Assembly: GCA_020736575.1 (NCBI GenBank)
Contig: JAGPYM010000004.1
Span: 2,728,001-2,792,000 of the forward strand
From: Thelonectria olida
Lineage: Eukaryota; Ascomycota; Sordariomycetes; Hypocreales; Nectriaceae
Length of the DNA stretch: 64,000 nt
Direction of reading: 5' to 3'
The notes below the pieces were generated by a model, which was not told where the DNA came from, made no database searches, and worked only from the letters and a program-made list of their open reading frames with translations. The position numbers and the translations under genes were made by a program. Positions 1 through 9,583 of this stretch are shown one piece after another; within the stretch, counting starts at the first letter, position 1, and every line of letters begins with the position of its first letter.

Positions 1-287
1 GCACATTACCTTGAGGAATCGACCCAAGTTGTAAATAGAATAGACATGTCACAATTTTACTGTAATCAAAACAAAAGCTAGGATAGATTCTTGGGTGTGA
101 GATAAAGGGAAACTGGATAGACTCCAGTGACAGATGGCAGAAAGGGGTTATCACACACTCTGCATTTATGGAAATAGGTTCATCATGAGATCAAAAAGAA
201 TGAATCAGAAACATTGGAAATTATTATCCAGACTCGCTATGCTATCAATGGCTTTTACATTCTTTTGCTTTCTCATAAAACACACGC
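1..287. other. Left-edge non-coding flank
   Basis: This lies just downstream of the stop codon of the dehydroshikimate dehydratase gene. It is fairly AT-rich. I see no reading frame with protein-like composition, no tRNA and no clear repeat. It probably holds the 3' UTR of that gene and spacer DNA. Confidence 0.5.
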
Positions 288-1343
288 CTACAACATGGCC
301 TGCAGTCTCGGCTGCATATCATCCTCGGTCCTCAACCCACAATCAGCCGTCATCTTGACAAACGACTCGGCCGACCGCCTGGCCATCTCCTCAGGCACCG
401 CTTTGTCGGTGTCGGCCAGCCTCCTGTTGAACACCTCAAAGCTCAACCAGCCCTCGAAGCCCAGCCCGTGGACAATGGCGCGCAGGACGTGCTTGACGGG
501 CATGTACCCGCCGTACTGCGGCTCGCCGTAAAACAGTCTCGCGTTGCGCGACCAGCTCATGCGGGTCGGCTGCTCGGCGTTGTAAAAAGCGTGGTTCTTG
601 TCCAGGGGCTGCTCGAGACGCTCGCCGTCTGCCACCTGGACGAGAAACAGCTTGCTCACGTCAACGTCGGAGATGATTCTCTTGACCGAGCTGACGGTGG
701 CCTCTTGGAAGTCGGGCGTCTTGCCCGTGGGCGACGCAGGGTCGGCGTAGATCCTGCCCAAGATGTTGTACGTGTCGAGGCACAGGCCAAAGTTGGGCCG
801 GTCGACGCGCTGTACGAGGTCCCAGCTGGCTTCCCAGGTATCGATCCTGGTGCCCCAGCACAGGGCCTCCATGGCGAACTTGATGCAAGGCGACTCCTGG
901 AGGCCCATCTCGGCAGCTTCTGTGAAGTCGGCGACGGCCAGGTCTAGGTCTTCGCTCACCTGGTCAGGAGAGAGGAAGCTGCTGGGAAACAGGATCAGGT
1001 CGGTGCCGAGTATGTGGGCGAGCTGGAACCACAGCTGCAAGTCCTGCAGACGGCGACGGTGCTCGGCGCGGTCGACGAGGCCGCCAAAGTGCATAAAGGG
1101 CTGGATGCAGATGATGTCGAGGTTGCGAGCGTCGCAGAGCTGGCGGATGGTGCGGGCGGCGGCGAGTTGGTTCTCGGGGGTGTCGCCGCCGGGGAACGAC
1201 TTGGCGAGGTCGACGAGGTCTTCGTAGAAGACTTCGAGGCCTTGAAAGCCGTACTTTTGGGCCATGTCGAGCTTGTGAGGGAGGGAGTGGCCGGCGAAGC
1301 AGCGTCCCAGGGACATTGTGCATATGCTTGACTTGTGAGCCAT
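288..1343 (-). CDS. qa-4: 3-dehydroshikimate dehydratase (quinate catabolism, qa-4/QutC type)
   Basis: Single-exon gene of 351 codons, close to the roughly 350-360 residues usual for fungal QA-4/QutC. The enzyme converts 3-dehydroshikimate to protocatechuate, the last step of the quinate pathway before ring cleavage, and acts in the cytosol. The protein begins MAHKSSICTMSLGRCFAGHS and follows the sugar-phosphate isomerase/AP-endonuclease-2 TIM-barrel pattern: an N-terminal GFQGLEVFYEDL strand, a central FAMEALCWGTR segment carrying a metal-ligand Glu, then NFGLCLDTYN and LSFEVFN near the C-terminus. I chose the ATG at 1343 because the in-frame extension upstream is a low-complexity His/Pro stretch made by a CAT repeat. 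It is divergent from the quinate dehydrogenase gene across a 1.1-kb shared promoter with a candidate activator site. Family assignment is confident; the metal ligands are inferred. Confidence 0.93.
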   Translation of the reverse strand: MAHKSSICTMSLGRCFAGHSLPHKLDMAQKYGFQGLEVFYEDLVDLAKSFPGGDTPENQLAAARTIRQLCDARNLDIICIQPFMHFGGLVDRAEHRRRLQDLQLWFQLAHILGTDLILFPSSFLSPDQVSEDLDLAVADFTEAAEMGLQESPCIKFAMEALCWGTRIDTWEASWDLVQRVDRPNFGLCLDTYNILGRIYADPASPTGKTPDFQEATVSSVKRIISDVDVSKLFLVQVADGERLEQPLDKNHAFYNAEQPTRMSWSRNARLFYGEPQYGGYMPVKHVLRAIVHGLGFEGWLSFEVFNRRLADTDKAVPEEMARRSAESFVKMTADCGLRTEDDMQPRLQAML

Positions 1344-1400
1344 TGTGTGTGTGTGGTTGGGTGGCAGGTAGGGGAGAAGGGGTATCAAGGGGAGAGCAGT

Positions 1401-1417
1401 ATGATGATGATGATGAT
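1401..1417. repeat. ATG/GAT trinucleotide microsatellite
   Basis: Five and two-thirds copies of ATG in the leader of the dehydroshikimate dehydratase gene. Read in frame on the minus strand it would add a His run upstream of the chosen start, which is one reason not to start there. Confidence 0.8.
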
Positions 1418-1921
1418 AGTACACGGAGAGGTATGAACTCGATGAGATGAGTTGATGATGTGATAAATGAGAAGAGGAGAACAGTATCGACTTGTCAACA
1501 GAATATACCGAGGGGATAAGAAAGTATAGGAAAGTCGACTTGAGGCAATGGAGTCTATCTATGGGTCCAACTGAGAAGCGAGGAGGTGCATTTGTGGCAA
1601 CCCTTTTTGTTTACGAGAGGGCCCCGGAGATGGTAAGAATGCAGGCATCATGACGAATCAAGCCTCGCTTTCCAATAGTCCGCGAATTGCGATATGTGAC
1701 CAGCAGGGCCGGTTGTCGTCCGGACAAGGCGGCAACTGCAACATTGGGGGTGGTCACAAGACAGTTTAGGTGGTAGTAAGAACAATCTACCGGATTACTA
1801 ACGATGAAGAGTGGGTGGCGGTGTCCAGAAGAAGCAATTATGGGAAATCCTCTGGGATGTCGAGTTTATCCCGAGATGGATTGGCATCGTCATGGGGACA
1901 TCATGACGGTGGTATAAGCCT

Positions 1922-1937
1922 GGATAAATCTTTACCC
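1922..1937 (+). promoter_or_regulatory. Candidate QA-1F/QutA activator binding site (qa-4/qa-3 promoter)
   Basis: GGATAAATCTTTACCC matches 14 of 16 positions of the published Neurospora activator consensus GGRTAARYRYTTATCC, as I remember it. It lies between the two divergent quinate genes, about 0.5 kb from each start, where a shared site could serve both. Confidence 0.6.
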
Positions 1938-2435
1938 CCAGTGTGGATCTCGTTCGGCAAAGGCAAGATCCAGCATACAGATCAGGATCTCGGGAACGGC
2001 CCAAGCAAACCCCGGATGAATCTGTACGCCCAAGGGAATGGGATGAGGGAACTGTAGAGGTCCTTGCTTCTTTTTGCGGGGGAAATCTGATCTCGCATGA
2101 ACGTTTTGCTTTTCTATGGTCATGTTGTGAGTGGCTCGCAACCGGGCCGGTGTGTCTATGAGGATTGATGATAGCAGTGTTAGCGAGGGGAGGGGGAAAA
2201 CAATAGAAAAAGAGGGGCGAAAAGAAGTGAGAGAAATTCATGAGAAGCAGAGAGAAATGAATTGAATAAGACAGGCCTTTTTTTAGTCCCTTCGCTCTCT
2301 CCTTTTTCTCCTTTCCTTCCTTAGTTTCTTCTCCATCTATCAACCATCTATCCAACTATCTCTATTGCCCTATATACCTTAGTCCAACCTCGCCTCTCAT
2401 ACTCCCTCCTAACAACTCCCCCACACCCTCTCATC

Positions 2436-3458
2436 ATGTCCCTGCAACAATCCTACCCCTCGGGAGACTCTCTCTCCTCAAACGAAGTCTCCCAGCTCGA
2501 CCGCCATGGCTACCTCTTCGGCAAGAAGCTGACCAACTCCCTATCACCATTTTTCCACAACGTCATCTACCGCGATCTCGGTCTGCGATGGGGACAGGTC
2601 CGCCTGGACTCTGCCGACATTCCTGCTTTTCTCGAATTGGCTCAGCATCGTGACTTTTACGGTATGTCCCCAATCTCTCTTTGTCTAAGAATCATTTCCT
2701 AACCAAGTAATTAAGGCGCCTCTGTAACCATGCCCAACAAGGTCGCCATCATCCCCTACCTCGACGAGCTCACCGAGGAGTGCCGCGACGTGGGCGCCTG
2801 CAACACCCTCTTCATCCGCCACGAAAACGGCCGCCGCCTCTTCTGCGGCGCAAACACTGACACCATTGGCATCCGCGAGTCCTTCTACCAAAACGTCGCC
2901 GACCCCGACGCCGTCTTCCACAACCGCCCCGCCCTCGTCGTCGGCGGCGGCGGCGCTGCTCGCTCCGCCATCTACGCCCTGTGGAAGTGGATGAAGCCTA
3001 CCGCCATCTACCTCGTCAACCGTGACGACGCCGAGGTCGATGCCGTCATCCGCGACTGTAAAGAGCGCGGCTACGGCGACCTGCTCATGCAAGTCAAGAC
3101 GGTCGCCCAAGCCCAGGCCCTGGAAGCTCCTGGCGCCATTGTCGCCTGCGTGCCCGACTTTGAGCCCCAGACGCAAGAGGAGATCCAGGCCCGCAAGGTG
3201 ACGGAGACGTTCCTCGACAAGGAGGCCAAGGGCGCCATCCTGGAGATGTGCTACAACCCGACGCCGTTTACGCGGCTGGGCGCCATCTCGGAGGAGAAGG
3301 GCTGGCAGGTCATCCTCGGCACCGAGGCGTTGATCTGGCAGGGCCTCGAGCAGGACAAATACTGGACGGGACGGGCGATTGAGGAGTTGCCCGTCCAGAA
3401 GGTGCAAGTAGCCATCAACGACAAGGTTGCTCAACGGGCGGCTCAAGCCAAGTTGTAA
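2436..3458 (+). CDS. qa-3: Quinate/shikimate dehydrogenase (qa-3/QutB type)
   Basis: Two exons, 2436-2661 and 2716-3458, joined across a 54-nt GTATGT...AAG intron, give 322 residues, the usual length for fungal quinate dehydrogenase. It oxidises quinate to 3-dehydroquinate (and shikimate to 3-dehydroshikimate) with a nicotinamide cofactor in the cytosol. Visible features are the N-terminal substrate site (NSLSPFFHN), the joined GASVTMPNK motif across the intron, the NTDTIGIR motif, and the Rossmann glycine loop [10 protein letters not shown] near residue 148. The C-terminal [15 protein letters not shown] segment is typical of the family. The start is the first ATG after a TATATA element and a CT-rich leader. 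The fungal clustered enzyme is usually quinate-preferring, but sequence alone cannot set quinate against shikimate. A decayed copy of its 3' end occurs at about 22.95 kb. Confidence 0.93.
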
Positions 3459-6400
3459 GAACAAAGGAAAGGGAAACAGGGCATTTGCATAGCGAGTCTA
3501 TTTTTATTTGGGTTAAAAGCATACATGTGTTATAGGATCGGGAGATCGTAACGTGTGTGTTGGAAGCGAAGATTTAAGACGCTTTACTTGGAGTGTGAAT
3601 ACATGGGCATACTATTCAGTATAATCGATCAAGTCTGAGACAATTGGCCCAGTCCAAACCATTTCTTTGTGATAGTCATGACAACTTTCGCATCTGAGGC
3701 ATGTTGCTGTAGCTAGCCTCGTGCCAGAGACTCATAGTCGAGGTGGCTTTGTTCCGGTTTCACGTCGGATTGATACACACCTCTTTGCGTAACCGTTTGC
3801 GACTGGAGGAGAGGACGAGGCGGAGAGCTGTGATAGGTGCCTAGCGGTCGACGGGCTAGACATAGGGGACCTTGGCGGGGCTTCTTGTATGGACGCCCAT
3901 TCCGACATCAAGGCCTGCTTTAACTTCCACTCTCCTGCGACTTCAACTCTCCTACCGCCAACTTTACCTCTCCTCCAGCTTCGACTCTTACTCAACTTCA
4001 CCCTCCTCCTGAACCCTACTTCCTTCGCATCTACTGTGAGGGACGATGCTTATAATCGACCGACAGGCCTCAGAATACCCAATCAATAGGTCTTCCTGGA
4101 GTCCAATGAAGCACGAGCAAGGCTGAGGCTAACACTCTACGTGTGCTGAACTTCACATGTATGAGGGAGGATTCACAAGCCCAGGCTCCAGATGAGCCAA
4201 CATGCCCTGAACATCCAGCAAAGCACACATCAGAAGAACCCCCCTTTGATGGACTGCCGTCGCTCTTTTAACGAGGCGCCCAAAAGCCCGCCTTGAGAAG
4301 GTTCAAGCGCCACTTGGCCTGTATTCGGCCAGTCCATCTCGAAATTGTGGACTATGTCACGGGGCCTGACATAAATTTACAGAGACCCGACCTGTTGAGT
4401 ATTGTGTGGTTTGCCTGGGAAGGAACTCCTCAAGATCCAATCAAAATACGAAGAAGTCTGTCCTGCCGTGGCTGATAGAGAAGGAGCCTCCCAATAGTAT
4501 CAGCCTTAGGTACGTTTCGAGTTACGTCAACACATCCGCAAAACAGTAGGAGCCTTCGTCATTTCCATCAACTAATGGAATCACTGATGTAATCCAATTT
4601 ACCACAGCAAAATCGGCTCCACGACTAGCAATGGAACTTCTGAACTGCGCAACCGCTTTGCTCAGTACCTGCCTACCTGGGTAGGCAACCTGTCCCAATG
4701 CCAGCGTTGATCCTGAGCTGATGGGTGATTGCTGATGGGTTGAGGGTGAGGTGGCAAGGCGGCGTAACCAGGCAGTACGGATCAGGAACACGCAGACTTG
4801 GCAACATTGAATAGTAGGTATTTACGAAGCTTGTATTCGATGTGCTCTAAATATCATTGCTCTGACCATTGCTATGACCAGGTGGGAAGAGACGGTCGGA
4901 AGAGATTGTCATAAATTCGGCAGGCCGGGATGTGATCGCAATCAGGTCTGCATTGTCATGAACATAATGGGTTCTACCAGTCTGAGAACTTTCCATTCAT
5001 AGGAGACTATTTAACGAAGGGTCTAAACAGAAGGGCCGTTGCTGCGACCGCTGCCATGGCTACCATGCCGTTGCAGATCAAAATGACCCTTGGGACCGGT
5101 ATGGAACCTGCCATAACCGCTCTGCCGAAGATGTAAGTCGGCATCTATAATTCATTAGTATATATAAACTGGCCGAACGAGGCTACTAGATATAGTGGGA
5201 TCCAACTTACTGCAAGAGTTATTGGCGCAAGGGATTGTGCCGGCGCCATGACGAAATTGTCGCAGGTCGTGTGCGATTAGTGAGCACCGGCGCCGCGGGT
5301 GTAGAAGCAGCATAACATGAGATGATGACCACAAACGACGACCCCTGAGCTGCATACCGTCCAAATTCTGCGTCAATGCATGATATAGACATTGCCCCTC
5401 TTTATCGAGCGTCAGGGTTTCTAATCACTCCCGCGACTAGAGAGGAAGAGGAGGATCTTGGGGAGTGATCAGCAAGCCTGTTGCCCGCCCCCGCCAACCC
5501 CCGAAGGAGGCATTCTCGGGCTCGATGCCTGTAGGCTATTATTGTTTAAAAAAGCCGATAATCTAAGCACACAATAAAGGTTGATACAGGCCAAACCCTG
5601 GTGTTGCATCTATCACAATAAGCTTCTTAATAGGACTCACAGTTATAAAATATTATAATTATTTCATTTCTGTCTTATAAAACTTCCTAGATCCTTATTC
5701 CTTTCCTTTATCCTTAGCCACCCTTATATTTCTATCTAGTTTAAAAGGGCTAAGCAAGCAATGGGGAGAACAACCTAACAGTCCAAAAGACTGGAAAGGA
5801 TACATCTATTCGAAAGGGCTAGTTAGATCGGGTCGGCAGCAGCAAGGTCGGTCAGAAAGGAAGGCAGGGAATAGGTTATAACAATCAAAAGACATTCAAA
5901 TACAGGTTCCCGGGCCCGTAATCCGGATCAAGATCATAAGGGACAAAACAGCATGCCTTTCATTTGTAGCTACGGGGAAAGGGGGGCTTTTTATCCATCA
6001 GTCTCAAGTTCAAAGGCTAGATCACATGACCCATCACATGACTAGCTGTTCGGTAAGACGGTCGGGCATCTCATTCAGTCAGGAAAAGAACGGTCTTTTC
6101 CACAAGGGGTCTCCGAGCCCTGCCACAATAGTCAGACTATAAGTGCTTCGATAAATCTCTTGAAAATTATCTCTCTGCCCTCCGATGACGGCGGTTGAGA
6201 TGTGGGACAAGACTGAAGCATCCACCACGATCCCACGTCTCCCCAAGTTCCCACCCTTGGGCCAACGAGAAGGCATGTTGCATGACCCATTGGGGACGGA
6301 GAATGGATAAAAAACGTATGGGGTTTGAGTGATTTTTCTCCTACTTTGTAATGGGCCGATTCCAAATGGCAAAGCTTTTCACCAACGGTCAAGGTCCAGT

Positions 6401-6739
6401 TGCGTCAGGGATCATGGCGGGCGGGCGGGTCAAGGTGTAACCATGCAAGAAAAGAAAGGGCTCAGGGAGACAAAGGCCTGAAGGCGATGAAGGCCTCGAG
6501 AAGCGTCGAAATGAATGAACAGTCATGGAATAAAATGTAAAAGTTGGTTTGGGTATTTAGACTAGGTAGGTAAGTATAGACTCTCACACACAAGAAGTAG
6601 TAGTCAGGTAACTATATCATATACAAAAGACACCAATCGAGTCTAAGTCCTGGACACAGGTATGCCATCCATGCTCCGCTCGCTCTCAATTCTGCGTCAA
6701 CTCTGTCAGAGTTGACTTTGCCAATGTGCTCACACTCCC
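3459..6739. other. Long gene-free interval with an AT-rich patch
   Basis: A 3.3-kb stretch between the 3' ends of the quinate dehydrogenase and permease genes. Open frames are all under 100 codons and none resembles a known protein. A degenerate CT/ACTTC-rich low-complexity block lies at about 3920-4020. A clearly AT-rich patch spans about 5530-5730 and could be the remnant of a mutated mobile element, but no terminal repeats or transposase motifs are visible. A direct repeat of TCACATGAC lies near 6024-6041. Confidence 0.5.
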
Positions 6740-8581
6740 CTAGACCTTGTTCTCAATCTGCTCCTCGTCAATTCCCTGCTTCTCCTCCTTGAGGTCCAAG
6801 CCCTCAATGTTGTGTCGGAACTCTTCATCGTGAAGTCTCAATTCTTCGAGCAGTGTCGCATGCGCTTTGCGAGTGGGCTTGATCTCAAAGAGGCGATCCA
6901 TGGCTTCCAATGGAATACCCTTGGTCTCAGGAATGCAGAACCAAACAAACGCAATCGAGATAATCATCAAGCTCGCAAAGAACATGTAAACTCCGTATCC
7001 CATGCTATTGAAAAATGATTAGTAATGAACTTGAATGCGTTGCGTTGGGTTGAAAGTGCGATGCGGGAAGGTTGCCCAACCCCAACTTCAAGTGATGTCG
7101 AAACACCATCACCACAACACCAAATGAAATCGCAAAAGTACAAGGAAAGGATCACTCACGCGTTAAACATCTGCTCCGTGAAACGGGCGATAATGAAATT
7201 CCAGAACCAGTTGTTTGCGGCCGCATTGGTTTGGAGTAAAGATCGAATTCGTGGCGCTCCAAACTCGCTGTTGATGACCCAAGGCGTTCCATTCCAGCTG
7301 GGAGTGTAAAATGCGGTCCAGAGATAGAAGAAGAAGATAGCGGCAGTCCCTCCAGGTGTCAAATTGATTCCTTCGGTCGCTGTGGTGTCAACCTTGGCTG
7401 TACCAGCAATCTTGATATAAGCGCCGATGAAGAACATGCAGAAGGCACCGCCGCCAGCGCCGATCATGAGAAGGTTTCGACGACCCATATAATCGATAAG
7501 AACCAAAAGCCAGACAATGGTGAGAACAGTTTTGACGACACCGAAGATACCAGTGGTCAGGAAACCGGTGCTGGTGCCAGTGATACCGAGACTCTTGAAG
7601 ACAGTGGGGCTGTAGTAGTTGATGGCGTTGATACCGGAACCTATGAAAATGATGAGCTATGAGTCATGAGAATTGAAGGGGATTGTTCTTACCGTTCTGG
7701 AAGACGAAGAGAAGGGCACCGAGGAGGAAGCGCCACTGGACCTTCTTTTCCTTGAGGGCCTGGAAGGGCTTCCAGAAGCCGGCACCAACCTCATTGTTGA
7801 AGCGATCGATATCTTCCTGGATGTAGCTGATCTCCTCGACAATGTATACGTGGTCTCGGTCGAGGTTTCGCATCCAGCAGAGGATCTTGGTGGCGTCCTC
7901 ATTTCGACCCTTGGAGAAGAGCCATCGAGGGGACTCGGGGATGAAGAAGGCACCAATGAGCAAGAGACCGGCAGGAATAAGCTGAACAGCAAAGGGGATG
8001 ATCCATTGCTTGTGAGAGGGTGCCATGGTTTCAGTCAGGCCGTAGTTGATCCAGAAACCGACGAGGCCACCGGCTTGCCAGCCGAGTTCGTATAAGCCGA
8101 CGAGGCGACCACGAACGGCAGGAGGGGCGAGTTCAGAAATGTAAATGGGCGTCATGTTGGAGCAGCCACCGATACCGATGCCAGCAAGAACCCGACCGCC
8201 AATGATGAGACCAAGACCGCGGTCGCCGTTGGCGCCCAGCATCATGCCGGCGCCGACGCAGAAGACGAGAGAGAAGAGGACAAGAGACTTGCGACGACCG
8301 AGGAAGTAAGACGAGACATAGGCGAACAGAGAGCCAAAGAAGGCACCGGCCTGATAGACAGACACAATGTTTTGCTTGATGGTAGCGAGATGGCTCTTGC
8401 TCATGGTGGCAAAGTCGAATTCGTCGACAAAGGATGGCAGCGCCAGAGTGGTTCCGATAAAGGCAGAGTCGTAACCAATGGTGCAAGCAGCCATTGAGGC
8501 CGTGGCAGCGCACGCATAGACGCGCCAGTTGTAGACCTCCTTCGGCGTAGGCCGGTCCTCTTTGAGGGTGAGAATGCCCAT
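6740..8581 (-). CDS. qa-y: Quinate permease, MFS sugar-porter family (qa-y/QutD type)
   Basis: Three exons, 8581-7693, 7640-7160 and 7004-6740, with introns of 52 and 155 nt, give 544 residues. This is the plasma-membrane proton symporter type that imports quinate. The start MGILTLKEDRPTPKEVYNWR is almost the signature N-terminus of fungal quinate permeases. Sugar-porter motifs are visible: GRR after helix 2 (FLGRRKS), R-x-G-G motifs (GGRVLAGIGIGG), PESPRWL after helix 6, the QNGSGINAINYYSP helix-7 motif completed across intron 1, GRR again (DYMGRRN) and PETKG at the end. Twelve hydrophobic segments fit. It is transcribed towards the dehydrogenase from a promoter holding a 15/16 match to the activator consensus. 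In-frame sequence upstream of the ATG at 8581 is poorly membrane-like, so this start is preferred. Confidence 0.93.
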
Positions 8582-9583
8582 GGCTTCGAGTTGGTCAAGG
8601 ACTGACTTGTGTAGTCTTCGAAGTGAAAGGATGGGAAGGGAAGGGAAAGATGGGCTGTATTGCACACTACAAGTCTACATCAAACGTCCTGGGATGGCAA
8701 ACTTTTATAACAGGACCCAGAGTCAGACGTCGCCCCATACTTCTCCTCATCTAAGTGACCTAGGGGCGAGCATCCTCACTTCGAGGCTAGTCCCACGTCC
8801 CTAGTCGCACGTCCCTATTCGTTGGTCTCCAAGGTTGTATCCCCAATCGGTCTGTGCTCCAAGTCCAGCTTCGCTTCACCGTCCCATGGGAACAAGTCCA
8901 TTCAACCGACACCGAGCACCACACGCTCGCTCTCTGCAAATGGAGATTAATCCGGGGTTTGCGGGGTTGGTGTGGGGGATGAACTTGTTTCCGTCAAAGG
9001 AGATTGATAGATTTTGTCATCAGCCCATGCCTGGGGTGACGAGAGGCATTCTTGGGCGCTGTTCTGAGGAGAACTAGAGGGTTGGAGACATGGGGCGGGA
9101 TAAACACTTACCCAGGAACCCACCCTCCCTGACTCAAAGCCTTGTCATTCTGGAGTCTCCGCATCGAATCTGGACATGACTGCGGGACTACCAAGATAAC
9201 CTTGTCTCGAATTTTGCTCTCTGGACGCGGGGGATGAAATCTCAGCCCGGTGATTGGAGTTGCCTGCGTGGCACATGGCCATCTTGCCATCAAGGCCATG
9301 GTCAAGGTCAACGCGCGGAGAAGTGGAGGTATCGAAACCCCTCCTCATCGTCTCCGACTAACCCTTGCCTCTCTCTCCACAATCTCCAACACGGGCTCGA
9401 CTGTTCCGCGTGTTCGTCAGCTTTCCGAACTCTTCTGCTCAAGTGGACAACTGGCAAACGGTTAGACATGGTCCGCTTGTCTGCATCACTTTCGACTATC
9501 ACATGGGGCACGTGGCGGTCCGAGGCGCCCAAGTGGCCCCAGAGTCTAGAATCTTGGAATTACTTTATTTGCATTGTGATAGC
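8582..9583. promoter_or_regulatory. Permease promoter / 3' flank of the activator gene
   Basis: A 1.0-kb non-coding stretch between the permease start and the end of the activator gene. It holds the best activator-site match of the window (9098-9113), about 520 nt upstream of the permease ATG. Short open frames here look like chance. Confidence 0.6.
9098..9113 (+). promoter_or_regulatory. Candidate QA-1F/QutA binding site upstream of the permease
   Basis: GGATAAACACTTACCC matches 15 of 16 positions of GGRTAARYRYTTATCC; only one T is replaced by C. It shares the TTACCC half with the site at 1922-1937, suggesting this species' activator accepts that variant. Confidence 0.65.

Larger units (their letters stand above)
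1344..2435. promoter_or_regulatory. Divergent qa-4 / qa-3 promoter region
   Basis: A 1.1-kb non-coding region between the two divergent structural genes. It contains a GAT trinucleotide run at 1401-1417, a strong candidate activator site at 1922-1937, a TTTATCC half-site near 1866-1872, polypyrimidine blocks near 2278-2410 and a TATATA element at 2371-2376, about 60 nt before the quinate dehydrogenase start. Open frames inside it show no protein-like composition. Confidence 0.7.

Noticed and set aside
2685..3464. A 259-codon open frame antisense to the quinate dehydrogenase exon 2
   Set aside because: The sense strand is clearly a dehydrogenase with a spliced upstream exon; the antisense product is Leu/Val/Asp low-complexity.
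5530..5730. AT-rich patch as a RIP-mutated transposon
   Set aside because: Composition fits, but no terminal repeats, target-site duplication or residual transposase reading were found, so it is described only as an AT-rich patch.
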